A stretch of DNA of 64,000 nt from JBEEFP01 sp041166085 (GTDB lineage: Bacteria > Actinomycetota > Acidimicrobiia > Acidimicrobiales > JAFATL01). The notes under the pieces were generated by a model. It was not told the DNA's origin. It searched no databases and saw only the letters and a program-made list of their open reading frames with translations. Made by a program: the position numbers and the translations under genes. Shown here one piece after another: positions 25,273 to 33,831 of the stretch; position 1 is the first letter of the stretch, and every line of letters begins with the position of its first letter. The stretch covers positions 54,366 to 118,365 of the forward strand of contig JBEEFP010000045.1 in the NCBI GenBank assembly GCA_041166085.1, given 5' to 3'.

Positions 25273-26184
25273 TCACGACCCTGAGAAGACCCGCAGGGCC
25301 TCGATGAACGGAATGGCCATGAACACGACGCCCGGGACGAGCGTCGCGACGGTGACCGGTATCCACACCTGCTGGCTGCGCCGCTCCATCGTCTCGACGA
25401 GCTGACGGTGGAGGTCGCGGCGGATGCCGCGCGCCTCGGCGGAGATGAGCCGCCCGAGGTCGCTGGCCTCGCGGTTGAGGGCGAGGACTGGGACGAGCCG
25501 ATCGAGGGCGTCGACCCGCATGAGCACGGCCCACTCGCGCAGGGCGTCGACCTCGGTGAGCCCATGTTGGACGCGGGCACACACCTGGCGCAGATCCTGG
25601 ATGCAGGCCGACGAGGCGTCGCCGCGTGTGGCCAGGCGGTTGATCGCGGCGCCGAGCGAGTAACCCGCCGACAGCAGCATGGCCAGCTGCTCAGCGACAA
25701 CGGGCAGCTCGAGCATCAACCGGCGTTGCCGCTGCTGCGACGCGGATGCCACCTGCTGTTCGAGCACCAGGAACGCGAGGAGGGCGGGACCTGCGGTCAG
25801 CACCAGTGCCATGGCCTGCGGTGGCCGCGTGCCCAGCGTCAACAACGCGCCTGCCCCGAAGGCAGCGGTGGCCCAGCCGATCTGGCGCAGCCGGAACTCG
25901 TTGACGTCGAGCGGGGAGTGGATGCGCCGGAGGCGGAGGCTCAACTCCTCGCTCACGCCGAACAGCCGCGCCACCCGGGTACCAGCGCCGCGCGCGAGGG
26001 GCGCCAGCACGTCCCGGAACGACTCGACCGACAGCAGGCCCGGGTTGCCGACGGTGATCTGCGCACCCGCGTACGGCCGCAGCCGGTCGGCGAGACGGGG
26101 CCGCGAGAACCAGCGGAGTTGCGACAGCAGGAGGGTCGAACCGCACCACACCACGACGGTGGCGGGCACGAGCACGCGGATCAT
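25273..26184 (-). CDS. tadC: Tad secretion membrane protein TadC
   Basis: A 303-residue protein of the GspF/T2SSF family: several membrane helices at the N-terminus, the cytoplasmic T2SSF domain (LPVVAEQLAMLLSAGYSLGAAINRLA), and two C-terminal helices (VWIPVTVATLVPGVVFMAIPF). It forms the inner-membrane platform of the Tad pilus with TadB. ATG 26184 overlaps the tadB stop (ATGA). Confidence 0.87.
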   Translation of the reverse strand: MIRVLVPATVVVWCGSTLLLSQLRWFSRPRLADRLRPYAGAQITVGNPGLLSVESFRDVLAPLARGAGTRVARLFGVSEELSLRLRRIHSPLDVNEFRLRQIGWATAAFGAGALLTLGTRPPQAMALVLTAGPALLAFLVLEQQVASASQQRQRRLMLELPVVAEQLAMLLSAGYSLGAAINRLATRGDASSACIQDLRQVCARVQHGLTEVDALREWAVLMRVDALDRLVPVLALNREASDLGRLISAEARGIRRDLHRQLVETMERRSQQVWIPVTVATLVPGVVFMAIPFIEALRVFSGS

Positions 26185-27074
26185 GACGAGTGCCCGGCGA
26201 ACACGCGGTCCTCGTCCGGCAGACGCATGAGGCGTCCGGCCCACAGCCAGCACGCACCCATGACCCCGATGCCGATGACGACGGCGAGCTGTCCCGACGC
26301 GGTCCGGTAGGCGCTGCGGCCGGTACCGATCGAGAGCCCGGCCACCGCCATCCCGATGGGGACGATGAGCACGAAGCGGCGAGCGAACCGCACGCCGGAC
26401 TGCTTGGCACGAGCGTCCTTGCGCCCCTGGAGGTCCTGGACCCGGTCCTCGACGAGCGCGGCCAGACGGCGGTCGAGCTCGTTTCCACCTACCTCGTGGG
26501 CGACGAGCAGGGTCTCGAGGGTGACGTCCGCGGTCGCGTCGGCCAGCCGCTGCTTGAGGAGGGCGACGGTCTTGGTGAAGTCGGTGGTCAGCAACCACTC
26601 GCGCTCGGCCGCGGCAAACGCGGGCCGGAAGTCGGCAGGAGCGCGTCGCCCGACCGCGAACAGCGCCTGCGGCACCGAACGACCGAGCGAACCGGTCTGC
26701 ATCCGGATCTCCTCGATCAACCGCGGCCAGGCGTCGGCGGCGAGCTCGCGCCGGCGGGCGCGCCGCGCTCGGGCCGCGGCGGCCGGGAAGCCGGCGGCCA
26801 TCACAGCGCCGGCGAGGGCGGGGAGCGGCGCGCCGAACAGGGCGAAGGCGACGACCGCTCCACCCCCGCTCACCACCGCCATGACGGCGCCGAACTGCCG
26901 CGCGGGGACATCGGCCAGTCCGGCCTGGGCCAGCCACTGCGAGATCCGCCGCCTCCCCGCGCTCCGACGTGTCGCCGGCGGCCCAACGCGAAGCCCGCGC
27001 CAACCGAGGGCCGTGCCCGTGTAGAGGAGGTGCACGCCGTAGGCGGCGACGAGCGCGACGACGACCGCGGTCAC
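26181..27074 (-). CDS. tadB: Tad secretion membrane protein TadB
   Basis: A 297-residue GspF/T2SSF-family protein with an N-terminal membrane helix, two more around residues 65-105, the cytoplasmic T2SSF domain (WPRLIEEIRMQTGSLGRSVPQALFAVG) and C-terminal helices. GTG 27074 overlaps the tadA stop by 4 bases. It pairs with TadC as the platform of the pilus motor. Confidence 0.87.
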   Translation of the reverse strand: MTAVVVALVAAYGVHLLYTGTALGWRGLRVGPPATRRSAGRRRISQWLAQAGLADVPARQFGAVMAVVSGGGAVVAFALFGAPLPALAGAVMAAGFPAAAARARRARRRELAADAWPRLIEEIRMQTGSLGRSVPQALFAVGRRAPADFRPAFAAAEREWLLTTDFTKTVALLKQRLADATADVTLETLLVAHEVGGNELDRRLAALVEDRVQDLQGRKDARAKQSGVRFARRFVLIVPIGMAVAGLSIGTGRSAYRTASGQLAVVIGIGVMGACWLWAGRLMRLPDEDRVFAGHSS

Positions 27075-28441
27075 GTCGACTTCGTCCGTCTGCGGGGACG
27101 GGGCGCGGGCGTGGGCCTCACCGCAACGTCGCCCTCGGTGGTGGGCGCGTCGGCACCCAGGAGATGGCGGACGTCGAAGCCGGCCATCTCGAGCGCGCGG
27201 GTCGCGCGTGACGGGAGGTTGCCGGTCCACGTCAGTGACGCACCGGGTCGCTCTCGCCGGAACAGCTCGGTCAGCGTGAACGTCGTGGCCTCGGGGCCGG
27301 CCTGCAGATCCTCCACCGCCGCCACCTCGGTGACCTGGATGGCGCCACGGTGGCGGCCGCAGTGAACGACGACGTCGACCGCTTCGGTGACGAGGCTGTT
27401 CAACGCGGCCATTGGAAGCTCGCTGCGCGTGTCGGCCAGCTGGCAGATGAACCGCAGGCGGGTGAGGGCCTGACGGGCCGATCCCGCATGGATGGTCGTG
27501 TAGCCCTTGACCCCTGACGAGAGGGTGAGCAGCAGCGGCAGCGCTTCGCGGTCCCTGACCTCGCCGACGATGGCCACGTCCGGCGCCATGCGCAGGAACC
27601 CGGCGACCAGGCGGCGCAGGTCGACCTCGGCCCGATCGGCGCGGGCGGGACGGGTCTGCATGTGGGCGACGTTCGGCAACGGCACGTCGGCCTCGAAGAC
27701 CTCCTCCGCGATCACCACGCGCAGGCTCGGGTCGAGCTCGGCCGTGCAGCAGGACATGAGCGTCGTCTTGCCGGAGCCCGGCGGACCGGCGAACACGATG
27801 GACAGCCGGGCCGCGACGCACGCACGCAGGAAGGCGGCGACGGGCGGATCGAGCATCCCCCGTGCGACGAGCTCGCCCAGGCTCTTGATGGCGACGCCCG
27901 TGAACTTGCGAATGTTCACGAGGACGTGGCCGTCCCTGCCCACGTCGCCGTGGACGATGTGCAGGCGGGCGCCCGTGTCCAGCTGCGCGTCCTGCAAGCC
28001 CTCCGACGGATCGAGCTTGCGGTGCGACGTCGACGCGTCGTCGAGGATCTTGGTCAGCGTGCGCGTCACGTGAGCGTCGTCGTGGAAGACCTCGTCGTGG
28101 TAGCCGCTCGGTCCCGTGTGACGCTTCACGAAGATGGCGTCGGGAGCGTTGATCATGATCTCCCAAACATCGTCGTCGGCGAGCAGTGGTTCCAGCGGTC
28201 CGTACCCGTTGAGGTTGCGCCACGCCCGTTCCGCCACCACCGCGGGATCAGCGACGTCGTGCGGACGAGTGCCGCGCTTGAAGCCGTCGATCCAGCGCGC
28301 GACCTCGTCGTCGATGAGCCCGCGCAGGCGACCGCTGCCCACTACATCAGTCGTGTCGAGGCTCAGCTCCTTGGCCCGCTCCTGCACGGCCTGCTCGATC
28401 TCGACCAGGGGCGACACCCACGCCTCGGTGCCCGCGCTCAC
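27071..28441 (-). CDS. tadA: Tad pilus assembly ATPase TadA/CpaF
   Basis: A 456-residue hexameric secretion ATPase. The N-terminal domain (YGPLEPLLADDDVWEIMIN) is typical of CpaF. The core has Walker A GPPGSGKTT, the Asp box VVIAEEVFEAD, Walker B with VAIVGEVRDREAL, and the His box YTTIHAGSARQALTRL. It powers pilin assembly at the inner membrane. The GTG start overlaps the tadZ stop (GTGA). It is third in the Tad operon. Confidence 0.92.
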   Translation of the reverse strand: MSAGTEAWVSPLVEIEQAVQERAKELSLDTTDVVGSGRLRGLIDDEVARWIDGFKRGTRPHDVADPAVVAERAWRNLNGYGPLEPLLADDDVWEIMINAPDAIFVKRHTGPSGYHDEVFHDDAHVTRTLTKILDDASTSHRKLDPSEGLQDAQLDTGARLHIVHGDVGRDGHVLVNIRKFTGVAIKSLGELVARGMLDPPVAAFLRACVAARLSIVFAGPPGSGKTTLMSCCTAELDPSLRVVIAEEVFEADVPLPNVAHMQTRPARADRAEVDLRRLVAGFLRMAPDVAIVGEVRDREALPLLLTLSSGVKGYTTIHAGSARQALTRLRFICQLADTRSELPMAALNSLVTEAVDVVVHCGRHRGAIQVTEVAAVEDLQAGPEATTFTLTELFRRERPGASLTWTGNLPSRATRALEMAGFDVRHLLGADAPTTEGDVAVRPTPAPRPRRRTKST

Positions 28442-29727
28442 CCCGCCGCCTCCTCGTCCTCCCAGTGGCCGAGCGACCCCGGCACGACGGGGGCGGCCTC
28501 GGCACTCGGCGCAGGTGGCGGTCCGAGCTCGGCCGCGACGTGCTCGAACGCAGCCGCCAGCGGCGCGCCGAGCGCGGCCGGGAGCCGGGTGCCGTCGCGA
28601 AGCGCCTCCTCCACCCGCCGCTCGGGCAGGTAGACGGGCGCGGCCAGCCCGTGGCGCCGGGCGGGCGTGAGCTCGGCGAGGCAGCGGGCGATCTCTGCTC
28701 GGGCACGCGGGCTGCGGGGCGCCCGGTTGACGACGACGACGATGCGCCCGCCCTCGACGCCCGCTCCCATGAGGTCACCGACGACCCGCGCCAGCGAGTG
28801 CACCCCCTTCATGCCGGGGAGTCCGACCGCGAAGACGACGTCGGCCACACTCACTGCAGCACGCGCCATGGCGTTGCGATCCTCCACGTCTGCGGAACCG
28901 CCGTCCGCCTCCCCCTCGAGGTCGGCGTCGCAGTCACAGACGACGACGCGGAAGGCGCGCGCCAGGCCGGCGACGGACGCCTCGACCGCGCGCGGGCGCA
29001 ACGCGCTCCACGAACGGGCCCGCCGGAGTCCGAGCAGCAGCGAGTAGCCGCGGTGTTCGACGTGGAAGGTGTGCTCGCGCACCTCGGCCGCGCTCGGTGT
29101 GGCCATGCGGTGGGCCTCCACCAGCTCCTCGATGCCAGGTACGACCTCACGAGCGTCGTGCAGCATCGCCTGCTGGCCCGGGCGAGCCAGGTCGGCCAGC
29201 ACGACCTGTCCGCCGTTGCGAACATCGGCCGCCATCGCCTGGGCCAAAGCGATGGCGGCCGAAGATGTGCCCGTGCCGCCTGCACCGCAGATCGCGGCGA
29301 CCCGGCCTCGCCACGCCGGCGCGGCGGTGACGGGGGTGTCGTCGGTGACGGCGCGGTCGGCTCGGGTGATCAGCACGCCGTGGCCCCGAAGGACGTCCAG
29401 CAGCTGAAGCTGGTCGAAGTCGGGCGGCAGCACCGCGGGCGCGCCGGCGCCGTCCCAGCGGTGGCGGCCGTCGTCGGCGATGATCACCGCACATCCGGCG
29501 AGGCGCGCCGCGTCCAAGGTGTCGCGGTCGACGCCTGCCATACCGGCGTCGACCAGCAGGGCCGAGAACGGTCGACCCGAGCGCAGGCGGGCCCGCAGGT
29601 CGTCGACCGACACACACTTCACGAACTCGAGGGGCAACGACCCCGCGGTCGCCCAGTGGGCCACGGCCCGGAACCATGGCGAACGGGGCAACCCCAGCCC
29701 CAGCAGGACGTAGCGTTCGCCGCCCAT
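28438..29727 (-). CDS. TadZ/CpaE-like septum-site ATPase homologue
   Basis: A 429-residue protein. The N-terminal 130 residues look like a receiver-like domain (FSALLVDAGMAGVDRDTLDAA). Residues 140 to the end form a SIMIBI-class ATPase domain with a deviant Walker A (AAICGAGGTGTSSAAIALA): the usual Lys-Ser/Thr of GKGGxGKT is replaced by TSS, so ATP hydrolysis may be weak. It probably localises the Tad machine at a cell pole, as CpaE/TadZ does. The last base of the cpaB stop is shared with the start codon. Confidence 0.8.
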   Translation of the reverse strand: MGGERYVLLGLGLPRSPWFRAVAHWATAGSLPLEFVKCVSVDDLRARLRSGRPFSALLVDAGMAGVDRDTLDAARLAGCAVIIADDGRHRWDGAGAPAVLPPDFDQLQLLDVLRGHGVLITRADRAVTDDTPVTAAPAWRGRVAAICGAGGTGTSSAAIALAQAMAADVRNGGQVVLADLARPGQQAMLHDAREVVPGIEELVEAHRMATPSAAEVREHTFHVEHRGYSLLLGLRRARSWSALRPRAVEASVAGLARAFRVVVCDCDADLEGEADGGSADVEDRNAMARAAVSVADVVFAVGLPGMKGVHSLARVVGDLMGAGVEGGRIVVVVNRAPRSPRARAEIARCLAELTPARRHGLAAPVYLPERRVEEALRDGTRLPAALGAPLAAAFEHVAAELGPPPAPSAEAAPVVPGSLGHWEDEEAAG

Positions 29728-30488
29728 CAGCCTGCGGCACTGTCGGCGACGGCGGGCGCGGCAGGCGCCCGGTACGGCTCGGACGTGGCGGGGTCGGCGC
29801 CCGTTGCCCGCACGACGCTGAGCTGGCCGACGCTGATGGCGTGGGCGACCGCCAGCGCGTCGGTCGCCGAGGGCAGGGCCACCACGAGGACCTCGGTGCT
29901 GTGGCTCCCGAGGGTCCCGCCCGCCTGCTGCCGAGCGAGCACCTCGGCGCTGCGCACGACGAACGACGTGTACGCGTCGGCGCCCGAACCGAAGGTGGCG
30001 GCCACGTCGACGCGGTCCCCCGGCCTGAGGCCGCCGCTCACCGCACGCGAGGAGTCGATGGGGATGGAGAGCTGCCGCCGTCCGGGGCGACCGCGGCCGG
30101 CCAGCCGACTCGACGGTTGGACGAGCTCGCCCGCGCCCACGGGTCCGACGACCGTGGAACCGATCAGCGGACCCACCGATCTGAAGGCGATGGCGTTCGG
30201 AACGCGCATCGGCACCAGCGCGAGATCGGCGGTCGTCACGTGGTGCCCGGGGGCAAGGGTGCGGCGCGCGACTACGAAGCGCTGTTCGGGCTCGGTGGTA
30301 GCGCGGGTGTACGCGGCGAAGACGGCGGTGGCGGCGAACGCGACGAGAAATCCCCCGACCACCGCTCGTCCACCCGGCAACGTGGTGCGCCGACGGATCG
30401 TGCGCCCGCGCACCGGACCATCACCGGTCCCGTTGCCGTTGCCTGCGTCCCCGCGTCGCGGCTCGACCGCGACCGCCCCACCGGTCAT
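29727..30488 (-). CDS. cpaB: Tad pilus assembly protein CpaB/RcpC
   Basis: A 253-residue protein with an N-terminal membrane anchor (AVVGGFLVAFAATAVFAAYT) and a SAF domain (FVVARRTLAPGHHVTTADLALVPM) followed by the RcpC-type beta domain (QLSIPIDSSRAVSGGLRPGDRVDVAATF). ATG 30488 has a G-rich Shine-Dalgarno; GTG 30503 is an alternative. It is the first gene of the Tad operon and binds the outer part of the machine, or peptidoglycan. Confidence 0.85.
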   Translation of the reverse strand: MTGGAVAVEPRRGDAGNGNGTGDGPVRGRTIRRRTTLPGGRAVVGGFLVAFAATAVFAAYTRATTEPEQRFVVARRTLAPGHHVTTADLALVPMRVPNAIAFRSVGPLIGSTVVGPVGAGELVQPSSRLAGRGRPGRRQLSIPIDSSRAVSGGLRPGDRVDVAATFGSGADAYTSFVVRSAEVLARQQAGGTLGSHSTEVLVVALPSATDALAVAHAISVGQLSVVRATGADPATSEPYRAPAAPAVADSAAG

Positions 30489-30676
30489 CGACCATCCCCC
30501 CACACTCGGGGCTGCGGGGGAAGTACACGCAGCTGTCCTCGGTCGGTCGATCGCTACGACGGACGAGTCGCCCGCGCGTTACGACTTCTGCGCAAAGCAC
30601 GGCGCGAGGCGCGGGGATGGTCCCCAGACTGGGGGTGGGCCTCGTACAACGGAAGGCAACGGGATACCATGAGGGT
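30489..30676. promoter_or_regulatory. Divergent promoter region between Tad operon and HTH gene
   Basis: A 188-bp gap without an ORF. On the plus strand TACCAT (30665-30670) precedes the HTH gene. For the Tad operon several weak TANNNN boxes exist on the minus strand, but I cannot pick one with confidence. The small HTH protein encoded next door is a candidate regulator of this region by position only. Confidence 0.4.
30665..30670 (+). promoter_or_regulatory. -10 box of HTH gene (leaderless type)
   Basis: TACCAT is followed by 6 bases and GTG 30677. Confidence 0.45.
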
Positions 30677-30925
30677 GTGCCCGCCGCCGCCGCCGCTGCT
30701 GACTGGTTGTCCACCAAGGACGCGTGTGAGCGGCTGGGAGTCACCCTGCGCACGCTGTACCGGCTCATCGACGAGGGCCAGGTGCCCGCGTACAAGCTGG
30801 GCCGGCTCATCCGCCTGAAGGCCGGCGAGGTCGACGCCTTCATCGACGGCGCTCGCATCCAGCCGGGCGAGCTCAAGCACCTCTACCCGAGCGACACCTC
30901 GGAGACCGAGGTCACCGGCACGTAG
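30677..30925 (+). CDS. Excisionase-family (MerR-like) small DNA-binding protein
   Basis: An 82-residue protein. A short Ala-rich start leads into WLSTKDACERLGVTLRTLYRLIDEGQVPAYKLGRLIRL and AGEVDAFID, the HTH_17/excisionase-like domain. No recombinase lies nearby, so it is probably a transcription factor or nucleoid protein and not a phage excisionase. The start is fixed by the leaderless promoter. The last 43 bases overlap the end of the convergent gene. Confidence 0.82.
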   Translation: MPAAAAAADWLSTKDACERLGVTLRTLYRLIDEGQVPAYKLGRLIRLKAGEVDAFIDGARIQPGELKHLYPSDTSETEVTGT

Positions 30926-31428
30926 GCCACCGTGGGCGGCTGGGTGTCGCTCCGGACGGACAACACGTCCGCACCGACCGCCAGCAGCTCGCCGCTCACT
31001 GGTTCACCCGCGGCGACGAGGCGGACGCGAGGCCGCTCCTCGGCGCAGTCGGCGAGGAACTGCGCCAGCGTGGTGGGCGCCGTCCGGCGGGCGCCGGTGG
31101 CGGCCAGCGCGGGCCCGGTGGGGCGCACAGCGACGACGGCGCTCAGGGCGATCATCACCAGCTGCTCGGCATCCGTGCGCAAGGCGACGAAGTCGGCGCC
31201 GACAGCGGCGGCCACGCCGTGGTGCATCCGTCCCCGGCTCGTCTGCACGGCCAGATGCGTACGCGCCTCGGTGAGGTCGACCAGCGTGCCGGCCAGGGTG
31301 GCCGCCTCCTCGAGCTGGGTGCGCAGCGAGCGGACCCGGGCCCGGCCCTGCGCGGCCTCGTCGACGCGTTGATCGGCGCTCCACGCCGCCAGTTCGGCCA
31401 GAAGCCGATCGATCTCCTCCGCCGACAT
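30883..31428 (-). CDS. Hypothetical protein with coiled coil and two small beta modules
   Basis: A 181-residue protein. The N-terminal 55 residues are amphipathic and probably coiled (EEIDRLLAELAAW, then RVRSLRTQLEEAATLAG). Two beta-rich stretches that resemble each other follow (MHHGVAAAVGADFVALRTD and VSGELLAVGADVLSVRSD), suggesting two SH3- or PRC-barrel-like repeats. No catalytic motif is seen. I do not recognise the family. It is divergent from the HIT gene, with 20 bases between the start codons. Confidence 0.65.
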   Translation of the reverse strand: MSAEEIDRLLAELAAWSADQRVDEAAQGRARVRSLRTQLEEAATLAGTLVDLTEARTHLAVQTSRGRMHHGVAAAVGADFVALRTDAEQLVMIALSAVVAVRPTGPALAATGARRTAPTTLAQFLADCAEERPRVRLVAAGEPVSGELLAVGADVLSVRSDTQPPTVAYVPVTSVSEVSLG

Positions 31429-31434
31429 TGACAG

Positions 31435-31440
31435 TACTTT
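31435..31440 (+). promoter_or_regulatory. -10 box of HIT gene (leaderless type)
   Basis: TACTTT lies 8 bases before GTG 31449. It overlaps a TACTGT sequence on the opposite strand facing the gene at 30883-31428, which would put its start only 2 bases from that box, so only the plus-strand promoter is well supported. Confidence 0.42.
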
Positions 31441-31448
31441 CGGCGTCC

Positions 31449-31793
31449 GTGAGCGAATGCCTTTTCTGCAAGATCGTGGCTGGGGACGTCCCCTCGGACC
31501 GGGTGGCCGAATCGGAGGGCACGTACGCCTTCCGCGACATCCAGCCCACCGCGCCCACCCACGTCCTCGTGATCCCGCGGCAGCACATCGCCCACGCCGG
31601 CGAGATCACGGCCGAACACGGACCTGTTCTCGCCGAGATGCTGGCGACGGCCCAGCAGGTCGCCAGGCAGGAGGGTGTGGCCGACAGCGGCTACCGCCTT
31701 GTGTTCAACGTGGGCGAGGACGCCCTCAACTCGGTGCCTCATCTGCACCTGCATGTCATCGGCGGGCGACAGATGGGGTGGCCTCCGGGTTGA
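31449..31793 (+). CDS. HIT-family nucleotide hydrolase/transferase
   Basis: A 114-residue protein. The start VSECLFCKIVAGDVPSDRV and the catalytic histidine triad HLHLHVIGG at the C-terminus identify an HinT-type member (phosphoramidase acting on AMP-lysine or similar adducts). The GTG start is fixed by TACTTT 8 bases before it. It lies just upstream of phoH, a common actinobacterial arrangement. Confidence 0.93.
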   Translation: MSECLFCKIVAGDVPSDRVAESEGTYAFRDIQPTAPTHVLVIPRQHIAHAGEITAEHGPVLAEMLATAQQVARQEGVADSGYRLVFNVGEDALNSVPHLHLHVIGGRQMGWPPG

Positions 31794-31821
31794 GGCGGGT
31801 AGCCTTTTCTCCGAACCGACC

Positions 31822-33828
31822 GTGCCAAGTACGCCCGTCAAGATCATCGTCCCCACCAACAGCCTCATGGTGGCCCTGGTGGGTCAGCGTGATGAGTTGT
31901 TGCGCTTGGTGGAGGCCGCGTTCCCCGGCACGCGGATCTTCGTGCGCGGCAACGAGATCCAGGTGGAGGGGGACGACGCCGATCGGGTTGGCCACCTCTT
32001 CGGGGAGCTGGTGGCCCTGCTGGAGGCGGGTCACGCCCTCGACCTCGGCTCGGTGGGCCGCAGCATCGACATGGCCAAGGCCGACGAGCGACCCAGCGAG
32101 GTGCTCACGGCCGAGATCCTGCGCTCGGGACGGGGCCGCAGCGTGCGGCCCAAGACGGCGGGCCAGAAGCGCTACGCCGATGCCATCCGCGAGAACGTCA
32201 TCACCTTCGGGATCGGCCCCGCCGGCACGGGCAAGTCGTACCTGGCCGTCGCCCTCGCCGTGCAGGCCCTGCAGGCGAAGGAGACCAACCGCATCATCCT
32301 GACCCGTCCCGCCGTCGAGGCAGGGGAGCGTCTCGGGTTCCTCCCGGGCGACATGATGGCCAAGGTCGACCCGTACCTGCGCCCCCTCTACGACGCCCTC
32401 TACGACATGCTCGACGAGGGCGCGGCCCGTCTGATGGAGCGCGGCACCATCGAGGTGGCGCCCCTGGCTTACATGCGGGGTCGCGCCCAACCTGTCGACA
32501 CGCCCGTCCTCACCCCCTCGGGATTTCGTCCGATCGGGGCGCTTGCAACCGGCGACCTCGTCATCGGCGCTGACGGTCGGCCGACGCCCGTGTTGGGCGC
32601 GTACCCGCAGGGGCGCAAGCCCATCTTTCGGGTCGCGACGCAGGACGGCGCTTCAACGCTCGCGTGCGGCGAACACCTGTGGTTCGTGCGCACCGCCGGC
32701 GATCGGCGTCGCGGGAAGCCGGGTCGGGTCTTGCAAACGGAAGAGATGGTCGGCAACCTTCATGCTGCCCGCGCCCGTCGGTACGAGTTGCCGCTGGTGG
32801 GTGCAGTGCAATTCCCGCGTCGGCCGGTCTCCATCGACCCCTACGCGTTGGGACTTCTCCTCGGTGACGGGTGCATCACGACGAGGACGACGCCATCGTT
32901 CAGCACCGCGGATCCCGAGCTCGTCGAGGCTCTGGGGGAGATTCTCGTCGGTGTGACCCCACGGCCACTCGGTGGCTACGACTACTCCATGCAGCGGACG
33001 GGCGGTGGGCGCGGGTCCGTCCCGAACCCGCTCACCACCCAGTTGCGGGAACTTGGAATAGCGGGAACGAACTCCAAGTCGAAGTTCATTCCTGAGGACT
33101 ATCTCCTGAATGCTCCCGACGTCCGGCTCGCCGTCCTTCAGGGCCTGCTCGACACTGATGGGGGGCCGGTTCGGCAGCGGGACCGCTCGTGCCGGGTCTC
33201 GTTTTCGACCTGCTCGACCCGTCTGCGCGATGACGTGATCTTCCTCGTTCGGTCTCTCGGCGGCGTCACGTACAGCCGCACGCGGCCGGCGCTCGGGCGA
33301 GCACCGGGTGGCTCTGCTTCACGTCCGGTGTTCCACAGGAATGATGCCCACATCGTGGACATCCGGTTGCCCGCGTCCATCCCGCCATTCCGGCTCACTC
33401 GCAAGGCGAGTCGTTATGCGGAGGTGGGCGGCGGGAGGCCGATGCGCTTCATCGATCGCATCGACCCGGCTGGCGAGGCCGAGTGCGTTTGCATCGCCGT
33501 CGGCGCCCAGGACTCTCTCTACGTGACGACGGATTTCCTCGTCACCCACAACACCTTGAACGGCAGCTTCATCATCCTGGACGAGGCGCAGAACACCACG
33601 CCCGAGCAGATGAAGATGTTCCTCACGCGCATCGGCTTCGGCTCGAAGGTCGTGATCACCGGCGACGACACGCAGATCGATCTGGCCGGTGCCCGCTCCG
33701 GTCTCATCGGCCTCGAGCAGATCCTCGTCGACATCGACGGGCTCGCCTTTGTGCGCCTCGGTAAGCGCGACGTGGTGCGGCATCGCATCGTGCAGGACAT
33801 CGTCAACGCCTACGAGCAGGCGACGTAG
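31822..33828 (+). CDS. phoH: PhoH-family ATPase precursor containing an intein
   Basis: A 668-residue precursor with GTG start. Extein: residues 1-221 contain a KH-like N-terminal part and the P-loop GIGPAGTGKSYLAVALAVQAL, and residues 578-668 resume with TLNGSFIILDEAQNTTPEQMKMF (Walker B). Removing residues 222-577 leaves a normal 312-residue PhoH. PhoH proteins are cytosolic ATPases with proposed RNA-helicase or RNase-regulating roles. It is the first gene of phoH-ybeY-CNNM-era, linking it to rRNA maturation. A TAGCCT box lies 18 bases before the GTG. Confidence 0.95.
   Translation: MPSTPVKIIVPTNSLMVALVGQRDELLRLVEAAFPGTRIFVRGNEIQVEGDDADRVGHLFGELVALLEAGHALDLGSVGRSIDMAKADERPSEVLTAEILRSGRGRSVRPKTAGQKRYADAIRENVITFGIGPAGTGKSYLAVALAVQALQAKETNRIILTRPAVEAGERLGFLPGDMMAKVDPYLRPLYDALYDMLDEGAARLMERGTIEVAPLAYMRGRAQPVDTPVLTPSGFRPIGALATGDLVIGADGRPTPVLGAYPQGRKPIFRVATQDGASTLACGEHLWFVRTAGDRRRGKPGRVLQTEEMVGNLHAARARRYELPLVGAVQFPRRPVSIDPYALGLLLGDGCITTRTTPSFSTADPELVEALGEILVGVTPRPLGGYDYSMQRTGGGRGSVPNPLTTQLRELGIAGTNSKSKFIPEDYLLNAPDVRLAVLQGLLDTDGGPVRQRDRSCRVSFSTCSTRLRDDVIFLVRSLGGVTYSRTRPALGRAPGGSASRPVFHRNDAHIVDIRLPASIPPFRLTRKASRYAEVGGGRPMRFIDRIDPAGEAECVCIAVGAQDSLYVTTDFLVTHNTLNGSFIILDEAQNTTPEQMKMFLTRIGFGSKVVITGDDTQIDLAGARSGLIGLEQILVDIDGLAFVRLGKRDVVRHRIVQDIVNAYEQAT
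32485..33552 (+). other. PhoH intein, class 3 (WCT) with LAGLIDADG endonuclease
   Basis: A 356-residue in-frame insertion (precursor residues 222-577). It begins with Ala (AQPVDTPVLTPSGFRPIG) instead of Cys or Ser, and ends VTHN followed by Thr as the +1 residue. The three class 3 residues are present: Trp two residues after the block B His (CGEHLWF, intein residue 66), Cys at block F position 4 (VCIAV, residue 336) and Thr before the terminal His-Asn (residue 354). The middle part has two LAGLIDADG motifs, LGLLLGDGC (Asp at residue 128) and LQGLLDTDGG (Asp at residue 225), with no frameshift, so it may still be an active homing endonuclease. The insertion lies just before the Walker B strand. 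Confidence 0.9.
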
Positions 33829-33831
33829 CCG

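Noticed and set aside
30677..30925. Phage excisionase and nearby prophage
   Set aside because: The domain is excisionase-like, but there is no integrase, attachment site or phage gene around it. It is likely a small transcription factor.
32485..33552. Frameshifted or disrupted phoH gene
   Set aside because: The insertion is in frame from end to end with complete intein splice motifs, and the extein resumes exactly at the Walker B segment.
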